Of a stretch of DNA of 14,040 nucleotides, positions 1 through 6,789 are shown piece by piece. Source of the stretch: Acidobacteriota bacterium (lineage in GTDB: Bacteria > Acidobacteriota > Vicinamibacteria > Vicinamibacterales > Fen-181); the NCBI GenBank assembly GCA_003157675.1, contig PMKG01000426.1:694-14733 (forward strand). The letters are read 5' to 3'. The number at the start of each line of letters is the position of its first letter. Positions within the stretch are counted from its first letter, which is position 1. The notes beneath the pieces are model-generated. The model ran no database searches. It was not told the origin of the DNA and worked only from the letters and a program-made list of their open reading frames with translations. Made by a program: the position numbers and the translations under genes.

Positions 1-876
1 TTCATGGCCCCGCTGAACGGCCCCGACGCTCAGACGCAGAAGGGCGTGAAGCGCCTCACAGACACCAACCCCGGCCTCGCTGCGTTCAGGCTTCGCGCGG
101 CCGAGAGCGTGAGGTACGACGGCGCCGGCGGAGCGAAGGTCCAGATGTGGATCGTCAAGCCGCCGGACTTCCAGGAAGGCCGGAAGTACCCGCTGCTGTA
201 CCTGGTGCACGGCGGCCCGCAGAATTCGTGGGAAGACGGCTGGACGTTCCGCTGGAATGCCCAGGTCTTCGCCTCGGCCGGCTACGTCGTCGTCATGCCG
301 AACCCGCACGGGTCGACCGGCTTCGGCCAGGCCTTCACCGACGAGATCAGCGGCGACTGGGGCGGCCAGGTCTTCGAGGATCTGATGAAGGGCGCCGATT
401 TCGCGGAGTCGCTGCCCTACGTCGAGAAGGGACGCGCCGGCGCGGCGGGCGGGTCGTTCGGCGGCTACATGATGGACTGGTTCCTCGGCCACACGACCCG
501 CTTCCGGGCGATCGTCACCCACTCCGGCGTCTACAACCTGACGAGCATGTACGGCGCGACCGAGGAGCTGTGGTTCCCGGAGTGGGACCTCAAGGGGACG
601 CCGTGGACCAACCGGGAGATGTACGCGAAGTTCTCGCCGCACATGTACGCGCAGAACTTCAAGACGCCGACGCTCGTCATGCACGGCGAGCTGGACTTCC
701 GCGTGCCGGTCGGCGAGGGGCTGCAGCTGTTCACGACGCTCCAGCGGCTCGGCGTGCCGTCGAAGATGATCGAGTTCCCGGACGAGGGGCACTGGATCAA
801 CAAGCCCGCGAACTCGGCGCTGTGGTATCACGAGTTCATTGGGTGGATGGACAGGTGGGTCAAGGACGCGAAGTAA
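1..876 (+). CDS. S9 family peptidase (prolyl oligopeptidase / DPP-IV type), C-terminal catalytic part
   Basis: This is the alpha/beta-hydrolase domain of an S9 serine peptidase, which cleaves short peptides, often after proline. The frame is open to the left edge, so the usual N-terminal beta-propeller lies outside the window and the ATG at 4 need not be the start. Counting from that ATG, the oxyanion-side motif LVHGGPQNSW is at 67-76 and the nucleophile elbow GGSFGGY puts the catalytic Ser at 151. HGELDFRVPV gives the Asp at 231 and DEGHW gives the His at 263, so the triad is complete and correctly ordered. The peptidase ends in a normal stop, followed by a 102-bp spacer of iterated heptamers before the threonine aldolase gene. 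Family assignment is secure; substrate and cellular location cannot be told without the N-terminus. Confidence 0.93.
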   Translation, partial: FMAPLNGPDAQTQKGVKRLTDTNPGLAAFRLRAAESVRYDGAGGAKVQMWIVKPPDFQEGRKYPLLYLVHGGPQNSWEDGWTFRWNAQVFASAGYVVVMPNPHGSTGFGQAFTDEISGDWGGQVFEDLMKGADFAESLPYVEKGRAGAAGGSFGGYMMDWFLGHTTRFRAIVTHSGVYNLTSMYGATEELWFPEWDLKGTPWTNREMYAKFSPHMYAQNFKTPTLVMHGELDFRVPVGEGLQLFTTLQRLGVPSKMIEFPDEGHWINKPANSALWYHEFIGWMDRWVKDAK

Positions 877-882
877 CCTGCA

Positions 883-971
883 GGCTCAAGGCTCACGGCT
901 CACGGCTCAAGGCCGACTCACGCGGACAGCCGCGAGCCATAGGGCGTAAGGCGTAAGCCGTAAGGCGGAAA
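883..971. repeat. Two iterated heptamer arrays in the spacer (GGCTCAM and GCGTAAG)
   Basis: Positions 883-917 are five head-to-tail 7-base units: GGCTCAA, GGCTCAC, GGCTCAC, GGCTCAA, GGCCGAC. Positions 944-971 are four more: GCGTAAG, GCGTAAG, CCGTAAG, GCGGAAA. Together they take up most of the spacer between the S9 peptidase and threonine aldolase genes. The GGCTCNN unit recurs at 6669-6696 and 8065-8092. No role is known; they look like slippage-prone intergenic filler typical of this genome. Confidence 0.75.
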
Positions 972-978
972 CATACCA

Positions 979-2025
979 ATGGCCATAGATCTGCGAAGCG
1001 ATACGGTGACGCTGCCGACGCCAACCATGCGGCAGGCGATGGCGACGGCGGAGGTTGGCGACGACGTGTTCGGGGACGATCCGACCGTCAACGAACTCGA
1101 AGCGCTGGCGGCGCGGATGACCGGCATGGAGGCCGGCCTCTTCGTCACCAGCGGGACGATGGGGAACCTGGCGTCGCTGCTGGCGCACTGCCAGCGCGGC
1201 CAGGAAGTGATCCTCGGCGACGAGTCGCACATCTTCCACTACGAGAACGGCTCGGCGTCGGCTGTCGGCGGCATGGTGCTGCACACGGTGCCGACAAACG
1301 CCGACGGCACGCTGCCGCTCGACGCGATCGAGGCGGCGATCCACCTCCCGTCGCACCACTACCACTTCTACCACTGGGCGCCGCCGGGCGTGATCTGCCT
1401 CGAGAACACGCACAACCGGTGCGGCGGATCGGTCCTCGCGCCGTCCTACTTCGCGGACGTCGCGGCCCTCGCGCGCCGGCACGGCCTGCCCATCCACCTC
1501 GATGGCGCACGGCTGTTCAACGCGGCCGTCGCGTCGGGCCGACCCGTCACCGACTGGACCCGGCATGTCACCTCGGTGCAGCTCTGCCTGTCCAAGGGAC
1601 TCTCGGCGCCCGTCGGCTCGATGATCTGCGGCTCGGCGGCCTTCATCGACCGCGCGCGCCGCATGCGCAAGATCCTCGGCGGCGGGATGCGGCAGGCCGG
1701 CGTGATCGCGGCGCCGGGGATCGTGGCGCTCACCCAGATGGTGGACCGCCTGGCGGAGGATCACCGGACCGCGCGGACCCTCGCCGAGGGCGTGTCGCGC
1801 CTGCCGGGCGTCACGATCGACGTGGCGAAGGTCCAGACCAACATCGTCATCTTCAGCCTGGCGGCGGCCTCCGAGGCCGAGAGGTTCCAGGCCGCGGCCG
1901 CCGAGGCGGGCGTGCTGCTGTCGGACTTCGGCGCGGGTCGCCTGCGGATGGTGACGCATTACGGGATCAGCGAAGACGATTGCCGCGACGCGGTCCGGCT
2001 GCTCGCGGGCTGCTGCCTCGCGTAA
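979..2025 (+). CDS. ltaE: Low-specificity L-threonine aldolase
   Basis: A cytoplasmic PLP enzyme that cleaves L-threonine or L-allo-threonine to glycine and acetaldehyde. The 348-aa protein is close to the ~333 aa of E. coli LtaE and resembles it along its length from memory: the start IDLRSDTVT, then VGDDVFGDDPTVN at 26-38, the phosphate-cup motif SGTMGNL at 58-64, ENTHN at 142-146, HLDGARLFNA with the PLP-nitrogen Asp at 175, and LSKGLSAPVGS with the Schiff-base Lys at 206. GGGMRQAG at 234-241 is the family glycine loop. A short His/Tyr-rich stretch (HHYHFYHW, 126-133) replaces the usual sequence before the ENTHN strand. No strong ribosome binding site precedes the ATG. The M19 dipeptidase gene follows within 25 bp, so the two are probably cotranscribed and would feed free amino acids from peptides into glycine metabolism. 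Confidence 0.95.
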   Translation: MAIDLRSDTVTLPTPTMRQAMATAEVGDDVFGDDPTVNELEALAARMTGMEAGLFVTSGTMGNLASLLAHCQRGQEVILGDESHIFHYENGSASAVGGMVLHTVPTNADGTLPLDAIEAAIHLPSHHYHFYHWAPPGVICLENTHNRCGGSVLAPSYFADVAALARRHGLPIHLDGARLFNAAVASGRPVTDWTRHVTSVQLCLSKGLSAPVGSMICGSAAFIDRARRMRKILGGGMRQAGVIAAPGIVALTQMVDRLAEDHRTARTLAEGVSRLPGVTIDVAKVQTNIVIFSLAAASEAERFQAAAAEAGVLLSDFGAGRLRMVTHYGISEDDCRDAVRLLAGCCLA

Positions 2026-2049
2026 GTGTCACAATTTCCTGGAAGGAAC

Positions 2050-3345
2050 ATGCACGTGAATCATTCGGTTCTTGCGTCCATCCTGGTTCTATCGGCAGTC
2101 GCGGTGGTCGGTCTCGGCGCGCGGCAGGAGGACCCGAACGCGGTGCTGCTGGCCAGGGCGAAGGCGATCCACGCCCGGGCGCTGACCATCGACACGCACG
2201 TGGATATCCCCGGCGCGAACTACGCGACACCCGCGCTCGACCCCGGCACCCTGACCAACCTGAAATGCGACCTCGTCAAGATGAAGGCGGGCGGCCTCGA
2301 CGGCGTCTTCCTCGCGGTCTTCGTCAGCCAGCACCCCGAGCTGACGCCGGCCGGCTTCAAGGCCTCGCACGAAGAGGCCATGGCGAAGTTCGACGCGATC
2401 GACCGGCTGACGAAGATGCACCCGGAGCTGTGCGAGCTGGCGCGGACGCCGGCCGACGTCGAGCGGATCGCGAAGACCGGCAAGCGCGTGATCCTCGTCG
2501 GCGTCGAGAACGGCTACCCGGCGGGGGACGATCTCGCGACGCTCACGGAGTTCTACACGCGCGGCGCCCGGTACATGACGCTCGTGCACACGGCGCACAA
2601 CCAGCTGGCCGACTCCTCGGGGCCGAAGGAGCCGCTGCACAACGGCCTTTCCGAGCAGGGACGGAGGGTCGTGGCCGAGATGAACCGTCTCGGGATGATG
2701 GTGGACCTCTCACACGCCTCGGCCAAGACGTTCTGGGACACGATCGCCATCACGAAGGTGCCGGTCATCGAGTCGCACTCCGGATGCGCGGCCCTTGCGC
2801 CGAGCGATCGCAACCTGACCGACGGGCAGCTCACGGCGCTCGCGAAGAACGGCGGCGTCATCCAGATCGTGGCGCTGAACGAGTACCTGAAGGCGCCGTC
2901 GCCGGAACGGGCGAAGGCCGTCCAGGCGCTGCGCGACGAGCTGAGCTTCGGCGGCCGACGCAGCGGCGGGCGCGGGCAGGGAGGGCGCGCGGCCCAGGTC
3001 GGTGCGCAGCCCACGACGACCCCCGAGCAGCGGGCGGCTCAGGAGAAGCTGTATGCCACTTACGAAGATCGGATGAAGGCCATCGACGCGAAGTACCCGG
3101 GCGCGACGCTCAAGGACTACGTCGATCACATCGACCATGCCGTGAAGGTGGCGGGCGTCGACCACGTCGGCATCGGCACCGACTTCGACGGCGGCGGCGG
3201 CATCCCGGGTTTCAACGACCACTCCGAGGCGCCGAACGTCACCCTCGAGCTCGTGAAGCGGGGCTATAGCGAGGACCAGATCGTCAAGATCTGGGGGGGA
3301 AATCTCTTGCGCGTCTGGCGAGAGGTAGAGAAGGGGAAGAAGTAG
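2050..3345 (+). CDS. Exported M19 family dipeptidase (renal/membrane dipeptidase type)
   Basis: A binuclear zinc dipeptidase of the peptidase M19 family. From the ATG at 2050 it is 431 aa with an N-terminal signal-like segment (about 6-23, SVLASILVLSAVAVVGLG), so it probably works in the periplasm. All zinc ligands are visible: His50 and Asp52 in DTHVD, bridging Glu153 in GVENGYP, His222 in LSHAS and His243 in ESHSG. GTDFDGG (376-382) is the family's late conserved motif. A GTG at 2056 is an equally good start because GGAAGGA at 2041-2047 is better spaced from it; the longer frame from 2026 begins right at the previous stop and is unlikely. Residues about 300-335 form a Gly/Arg- then Thr/Gln-rich insert between the metal core and GTDFDG, which is unusual. 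Family assignment is secure; the start is less certain. Confidence 0.93.
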   Translation: MHVNHSVLASILVLSAVAVVGLGARQEDPNAVLLARAKAIHARALTIDTHVDIPGANYATPALDPGTLTNLKCDLVKMKAGGLDGVFLAVFVSQHPELTPAGFKASHEEAMAKFDAIDRLTKMHPELCELARTPADVERIAKTGKRVILVGVENGYPAGDDLATLTEFYTRGARYMTLVHTAHNQLADSSGPKEPLHNGLSEQGRRVVAEMNRLGMMVDLSHASAKTFWDTIAITKVPVIESHSGCAALAPSDRNLTDGQLTALAKNGGVIQIVALNEYLKAPSPERAKAVQALRDELSFGGRRSGGRGQGGRAAQVGAQPTTTPEQRAAQEKLYATYEDRMKAIDAKYPGATLKDYVDHIDHAVKVAGVDHVGIGTDFDGGGGIPGFNDHSEAPNVTLELVKRGYSEDQIVKIWGGNLLRVWREVEKGKK

Positions 3346-3363
3346 GGGACAGGGACATCAGGC

Positions 3364-3482
3364 GATCTAGCGATCTGGCGATCTGGCGATCGGCTGAACC
3401 GGCGATCCGGCCACGGTGCGATCCTGCGACCTTGCGTACTTCGCAAGATCGCAAGATCGCACGATCGCACGATCGCAAGATA
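3364..3482. repeat. Head-to-head iterated octamer arrays in a convergent spacer
   Basis: From 3364 to 3435 the sequence runs in nine 8-base steps close to GATCNNGC (GATCTAGC, GATCTGGC, GATCTGGC, GATCGGCT and so on to GACCTTGC at 3428-3435). After a short centre near 3436-3442, five units of the reverse-complement type follow at 3443-3482 (GCAAGATC, GCAAGATC, GCACGATC, GCACGATC, GCAAGATA). The right array stops one base before the HEAT-protein stop codon. The whole block is an extended imperfect inverted repeat between two genes that converge on it. Confidence 0.8.
3426..3452. terminator. Hairpin at the centre of the octamer arrays, possible bidirectional terminator
   Basis: The 11-base arms GCGACCTTGCG (3426-3436) and CGCAAGATCGC (3442-3452) pair with a single mismatch around the 5-base loop TACTT. 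It lies between the dipeptidase gene (plus) and the HEAT-protein gene (minus), where a shared terminator is expected. There is no T-tract on either side, so it is not a canonical intrinsic terminator, and the pairing may simply reflect the inverted arrays. Confidence 0.4.
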
Positions 3483-3483
3483 C

Positions 3484-5109
3484 TCACTTCTTCAGAATCT
3501 CCATCATGTAGTCCACCGCCTCCTTGTCCTTCATGGTCGAGAGGCGTTCGACGATGTGCTTGCGGAGTGCCGGATCGGTTTCCTGTCGGGCCATCTGGAC
3601 CAGCGTGGCCGCGCTTCCGTGCATCGACGACACGCTGTCGACGATCTGGCGCCTGACCGCCGGATCCTTCTCCGTCTTGTAGAGACCCAGCATCATCTCG
3701 GCCGACTGCGGCGTCCGATCGACGATGAGTCCCTGGACCGCCGACTGCCGCAGCAGCGGGTTGGTCTCGGTCTTTGCGATCTGCAGCAGGTGGTCCGACT
3801 GGGTGGCGAACCGCAGGTTGCGCAGAATCTCGCGCTTGAGGTCGACCGAGGGCTCCGCCTGGTAGAGCTGCCACAACGCGTCGCCGGCTTCTTTCGCCCT
3901 CGCCTCTCGCTCCTTCTCGCGCTCGGCGCTCGTGGCGGACTGCTGGCCGAACTCGGTCATCGCCTTGTCGATCTCCACGCGCACGCGGGCCGCCTGCTCC
4001 TGCGCCATGTTCCGCTCGAGATCTGCCTTCGCCCGCTCCAGCGCCGCGCGCGCCTCGTCCATCGCCTGACCGGAGAGCTGGAGGTTCTGCCCGGTGTATT
4101 CGAAGAGGCCGTTGCCCCCGATTCCGAAGCCGAACCCGATACTGCGCCGCCCCGCCATGCCCAGGCTCCGGATGACGCGCTTCTTCACGTCCACGTCCGT
4201 CGTCGACTTGTAGACGTCGAGCAGCAGCTTGACGTCCGGCCCGCCCTTGAACGCGCCCAGGTAGTCGAGCGCCTTGAGCTGCAGGTCGGGGTTCCCCTTG
4301 CCCCTCGCGAAGTCGGCAAGCAGGGCCTTGGCGCGGGGCGAGGCGCTCTGCGCCAGCACGAACAGGGCGCGCTCCTTCATCCTCGGCGACGCCGACCCGT
4401 TGAGGATCTGCTCGACCATCGGGATCCCGCGGTCCGGGTCGCTCGTAACGAGGCCATTGAGCGCGATCAGCTTCAGCTCCTCGTCCGAGGTCTGCTCCGG
4501 CGACACCGGCTGCCCGGTGGCGCGCTGCACGTCGATGAGCAGCGCCTTCGCGTCGCCCGACCACCGGCTCGACGGGAACTTCTTCACCAGGTCGGTGATG
4601 ACCGCCATCGCCTCGGTGCGCTTGCCGAGCCTGTTGAGCGAGTACGCCTTCCAGTACATCGCGCCGTCGGTCTTCTGTCCGTTCGCCGCGATGACCTTGT
4701 CGAACGCCTCGATGGCGCGGTCGTAGCGGCCCGAGTCGAGGAACGTCGTTCCGCGGACGTAGTCGCTGTCCCCCGAGATGATCCTGACCTTCTGTCCGTC
4801 CCGGACGACAACCGCCTTCGGGTCCTGGAGATCCTCGCCCGCGTCGGCGAGCGCGGCGTCGAGGTCCATCATCCTGCCGTCGAGCGCCATCGCCGTCAGG
4901 TCGAGGTCCTTCAGGTGGTCGAGGCCGCGGAGCGCCGGGCCCAGCTCATCGAGCTTGAGCGTGAATTGCGAGAGAGCCGGCGGCGCCGGCGGTGTCGGCG
5001 GCAGCGCGGGAGCGACGCGCGGGGCCGGGGGCGTGGCCGGCACGGCCTGGGCGCCGGCGAGCGCCGCGAAGAGTCCGAACGATACGGCGAGCGACGTGAT
5101 TCGCCTCAT
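3484..5109 (-). CDS. Exported TPR/HEAT-repeat protein encoded downstream of ECF sigma and anti-sigma genes
   Basis: This 541-aa protein has a signal peptide (about 1-20, cleavage likely after AGA) and a Pro/Ala-rich linker (23-46). A TPR-like tetratrico segment follows (about 116-180, with DYVRGTTFLDSGRYDRAIEAFDKVI). Two blocks of HEAT-type helical repeats come next (about 208-320 and 408-540), including TDPALRKHIVERL and KDPAVRRQIVDSV. Between the HEAT blocks are a Gly/Phe-rich patch (about 322-337) and a charged, Ala/Glu/Arg-rich predicted coiled coil (about 346-408). AAGGAC at 5116-5121 on the minus strand is a well-placed ribosome binding site. It lies 66 bp behind the anti-sigma gene in the same direction, so it is likely the regulon's own product. 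Its function is unknown; the repeats suggest a periplasmic protein-binding scaffold, with no enzyme motif visible. Confidence 0.85.
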   Translation of the reverse strand: MRRITSLAVSFGLFAALAGAQAVPATPPAPRVAPALPPTPPAPPALSQFTLKLDELGPALRGLDHLKDLDLTAMALDGRMMDLDAALADAGEDLQDPKAVVVRDGQKVRIISGDSDYVRGTTFLDSGRYDRAIEAFDKVIAANGQKTDGAMYWKAYSLNRLGKRTEAMAVITDLVKKFPSSRWSGDAKALLIDVQRATGQPVSPEQTSDEELKLIALNGLVTSDPDRGIPMVEQILNGSASPRMKERALFVLAQSASPRAKALLADFARGKGNPDLQLKALDYLGAFKGGPDVKLLLDVYKSTTDVDVKKRVIRSLGMAGRRSIGFGFGIGGNGLFEYTGQNLQLSGQAMDEARAALERAKADLERNMAQEQAARVRVEIDKAMTEFGQQSATSAEREKEREARAKEAGDALWQLYQAEPSVDLKREILRNLRFATQSDHLLQIAKTETNPLLRQSAVQGLIVDRTPQSAEMMLGLYKTEKDPAVRRQIVDSVSSMHGSAATLVQMARQETDPALRKHIVERLSTMKDKEAVDYMMEILKK

Positions 5110-5136
5110 GGTGTTGTCCTTCGTTGAAAACAGATA

Positions 5137-5158
5137 GCGCGGGGCTTCAGCCCTGCGC
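5137..5158. repeat. REP-like hairpin in the anti-sigma/HEAT spacer
   Basis: GCGCGGGGC (5137-5145) and GCCCTGCGC (5150-5158) form a 9-base stem with one G-T pair around the loop TTCA. It is preceded by ATAG, one base off the GTAG foot of REP elements. It sits inside the operon between the anti-sigma stop and the ribosome binding site of the HEAT gene. It could stabilise or attenuate the transcript; in the operon's mRNA (minus strand) the central pair becomes an A-C mismatch. Confidence 0.5.
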
Positions 5159-5175
5159 CGCAGCGTCCTTAATCC

Positions 5176-5994
5176 TCAACCGCGGATCCCGGCGCGGACG
5201 ATGGGGCGACTTTCCGCCTCGCGCACGCGCTCGCCGAACACGCGGACCTTGAAAATGATTCCCTGCTGATCGATTCGCTTGCGCACCTGGTCGAACTCGG
5301 CCTCGTTCATCGTCGATGGGCCGTTGGCGACCTCGACCAGCACCCGCTCGAGATCGTCGAGCACGCTGGCCACCGCGGGTTCGCCGGTCCTCAGCGCCGT
5401 CTGCCGGTAGAGCCGGTTCTCGCTCACGAGATCCCGGGCGCGCTGCTGTTCGTCGGAGATGTCCACCTCGGGCCCTCCCGGCGTGTTGACGAGCTCGCTG
5501 AGCGTCACCTGCGAGCGTTCCAGGTGATCGCCGACCGCCATCAGCAGCACGTTCGCCTGCACCCGTTCGCGGTCGGCCGCCGTCGGCTGCGAGGCGGCGG
5601 CCGGCGTCTGCGCCACCGGCGGCGCGGGAGCGACTCCGAAGCGCTGCCACGGCACACGGCTGCCGGCGACGAACGCGGCGAAAAACAGCGCCGCCGCGGC
5701 CCCGATCCACGCCAGCCTCTGCGGCGTGAGCGTCGGGAACAGCCGCTCGCGCCACGTGGGCGAGTGCCGAGCGAACCCGGGCTGGATGCGCGCCCAGACC
5801 TCGGCGCCGTAGTGGTCCCCTCGATCCGGCACCGGCAACTGGTCCACCGCCGCGAGCGTCCGGCGCACCTCGTCGAGGCCGGCCTGGCACGCCTGGCAGG
5901 CGCGCAGGTGCTCATCGATGGCCGCCGTGCCGGTCCCGTCGCCGGCGTCGCCGTAGTGGTAGAGGACGAGTTCCTCTTCGGTCGGGTGGTTCAT
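5176..5994 (-). CDS. Zinc-finger (zf-HC2) transmembrane anti-sigma factor
   Basis: A 272-aa membrane protein expected to hold the adjacent ECF sigma factor inactive. Its cytoplasmic N-terminus carries the zinc-binding anti-sigma signature His29-x3-Cys33-x2-Cys36 (HLRACQAC), preceded by the typical acidic start HPTEEELVLYHYGD. One membrane segment spans about 94-113 (LAWIGAAAALFFAAFVAGS). The outer part opens with a Pro/Ala linker (121-138) and continues as a mostly helical sensor-like region (about 140-262, with repeated Glu/Arg/Leu runs) with no recognised domain. The ATG lies 2 bp after the sigma stop codon, so translation is probably coupled, giving matched amounts of sigma and anti-sigma. 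The signal sensed is unknown. Confidence 0.9.
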   Translation of the reverse strand: MNHPTEEELVLYHYGDAGDGTGTAAIDEHLRACQACQAGLDEVRRTLAAVDQLPVPDRGDHYGAEVWARIQPGFARHSPTWRERLFPTLTPQRLAWIGAAAALFFAAFVAGSRVPWQRFGVAPAPPVAQTPAAASQPTAADRERVQANVLLMAVGDHLERSQVTLSELVNTPGGPEVDISDEQQRARDLVSENRLYRQTALRTGEPAVASVLDDLERVLVEVANGPSTMNEAEFDQVRKRIDQQGIIFKVRVFGERVREAESRPIVRAGIRG

Positions 5995-5996
5995 GG

Positions 5997-6614
5997 CTAC
6001 ATCTGCAACTGCCGCAGTCCCCTTCCGGTGTTCTCAGCCGATTGGCCGACGATGGGAGCGAGCGCCCGGCGCATCTTCTGCACGGCCCTGAAGATGCTGT
6101 GCTTGGTCGCCCCCGTCCTGAGGCCAAGCGCCTTGCCGATCTCGCCGAGCGAGCGCCCCTCGAAGTGGCGGAGCACGAAGGCGGTCCGCTCGGTCGGCGT
6201 CAGCAGATCCAGCGCCGCCCTGACGCGGCTCTGGATCTCGGCGCCGAACGCGAGACGGTCGGGCCACGCCGTCGCCTCCGCCTCCGGCTCGATCCCGCCC
6301 CCCTGCCCGCCCGACGGGTCCACGTCGAGCGACTCGCCCCGGTGGCGCGGCCGCTGCCGCAGCAGGTCGTAGGCGCAGTTGACGGTGATCCGATGGACCC
6401 ACGTCCTGAAGCTCGACCGGGACTCGAACCGTTTCAGCTCCCGGTAGGCCTTCAGGAACGCCTCCTGCACGACGTCGTCGGCGTCGGGCTCGCTCCCGGT
6501 CAGGCGGAAGGCGAGCTGGAAGACACCGCGGCTGTGCCGGTCGACGAGGCGGCGGAATGAGGCCTCATCCCCCGCCTGCGCTTGGGCGACGTCGCGGGCG
6601 TCGTTCTCGTCCAT
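5997..6614 (-). CDS. ECF-type RNA polymerase sigma factor (sigma-70 family)
   Basis: A 205-aa group 4 sigma factor with only regions 2 and 4. Region 2 spans about 20-88, including DADDVVQEAFLKAYRELKRF (44-63) and the promoter-melting/-10 recognition part SSFRTWVHRITVNCAYDLLRQ (67-87). A Gly/Glu-rich linker (about 98-116) follows. Region 4 spans about 137-185, with the helix-turn-helix SLGEIGKALGLRTGATKHSIFRAVQKMRRAL (155-185) binding the -35 element. Length and domain order are typical of ECF sigmas. It is the first gene of an operon with its anti-sigma factor and a HEAT-repeat protein. The ATG has no Shine-Dalgarno sequence and lies 7 bases after a candidate -10 box, suggesting autoregulation and a leaderless or near-leaderless mRNA. 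Confidence 0.95.
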   Translation of the reverse strand: MDENDARDVAQAQAGDEASFRRLVDRHSRGVFQLAFRLTGSEPDADDVVQEAFLKAYRELKRFESRSSFRTWVHRITVNCAYDLLRQRPRHRGESLDVDPSGGQGGGIEPEAEATAWPDRLAFGAEIQSRVRAALDLLTPTERTAFVLRHFEGRSLGEIGKALGLRTGATKHSIFRAVQKMRRALAPIVGQSAENTGRGLRQLQM

Positions 6615-6621
6615 CTAGAGG

Positions 6622-6649
6622 ATTAGACGAACATTGCGGCCCCAGGTTA
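6622..6649 (-). promoter_or_regulatory. Candidate ECF-type promoter upstream of the sigma gene
   Basis: Read on the minus strand, TAACCT (6649-6644) is followed by a 16-base spacer and then TCTAAT (6627-6622), preceded by CG to give CGTCTAA. This resembles the AAC-type -35 and CGTC/TCTAA-type -10 of many ECF-controlled promoters. The -10 box ends 7 bases before the sigma ATG, so transcription would begin at or next to the start codon, in line with the missing ribosome binding site. The assignment rests on pattern and position only. Confidence 0.45.
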
Positions 6650-6668
6650 GCAAACCGGGCCGCGTGGC

Positions 6669-6696
6669 GGCTTTCGGCTCCAGGCTCAGGGCTCCG
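6669..6696. repeat. Iterated heptamer array (GGCTCNN type)
   Basis: Four 7-base units stand head to tail: GGCTTTC, GGCTCCA, GGCTCAG, GGCTCCG. The unit is the same as at 883-917 and 8065-8092. It starts the gene-free stretch upstream of the ECF sigma gene and directly precedes the REP-like hairpins. Confidence 0.7.
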
Positions 6697-6703
6697 GCAC
6701 ATT

Positions 6704-6727
6704 TGTAGGGCGACCCTTTAGGGTTGC
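6704..6727 (+). repeat. REP-like hairpin 1 (GTAG foot)
   Basis: GTAG at 6705-6708 is followed by the palindrome GCGACCCT-TT-AGGGTTGC (6710-6727), an 8-bp stem with one G-T pair and a 2-base loop. A GTAG or GTGG tetranucleotide 5' of a short palindrome is the layout of REP elements mobilised by RAYT (TnpA-REP) transposases. Confidence 0.6.
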
Positions 6728-6732
6728 TGTGT

Positions 6733-6756
6733 TGTGGGGCAAGTCCTCAGGATTGC
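6733..6756 (+). repeat. REP-like hairpin 2 (GTGG foot)
   Basis: GTGG at 6734-6737 is followed by GCAAGTCCTCAGGATTGC (6739-6756), which pairs as GCAA/TTGC and TCC/GGA around a bulged G and a 3-base loop. The layout is the same as hairpin 1, six bases upstream, but the stem sequence differs. Confidence 0.55.
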
Positions 6757-6760
6757 GGTG

Positions 6761-6785
6761 TGTGGGGCCGGCCTCCTGGCCGGCC
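6761..6785 (+). repeat. REP-like hairpin 3 (GTGG foot, perfect palindrome)
   Basis: GTGG at 6762-6765 is followed by GGCCGGCC-TCCT-GGCCGGCC (6766-6785), a perfect 8-bp stem with a 4-base loop. It is the third hairpin of a tandem set spaced by five or six bases. Confidence 0.6.
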
Positions 6786-6789
6786 GAAC

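Noticed and set aside
1419..3269. 616-codon plus-strand frame across ltaE and the dipeptidase gene
   Set aside because: It overlaps two well-supported genes in another frame and translates to Arg/Gly/Pro-rich low-complexity sequence with no motif.
3364..3482. CRISPR-like array
   Set aside because: Units are only 8 bases with no spacers and change orientation midway; no cas gene is present.
3556..5127. Long plus-strand open frame (523 codons) opposite the HEAT-repeat gene
   Set aside because: It is antisense to a gene with a signal peptide, repeats and a good ribosome binding site; its translation is Arg/Leu/His-rich without domains, as expected for a shadow frame in high-GC DNA.
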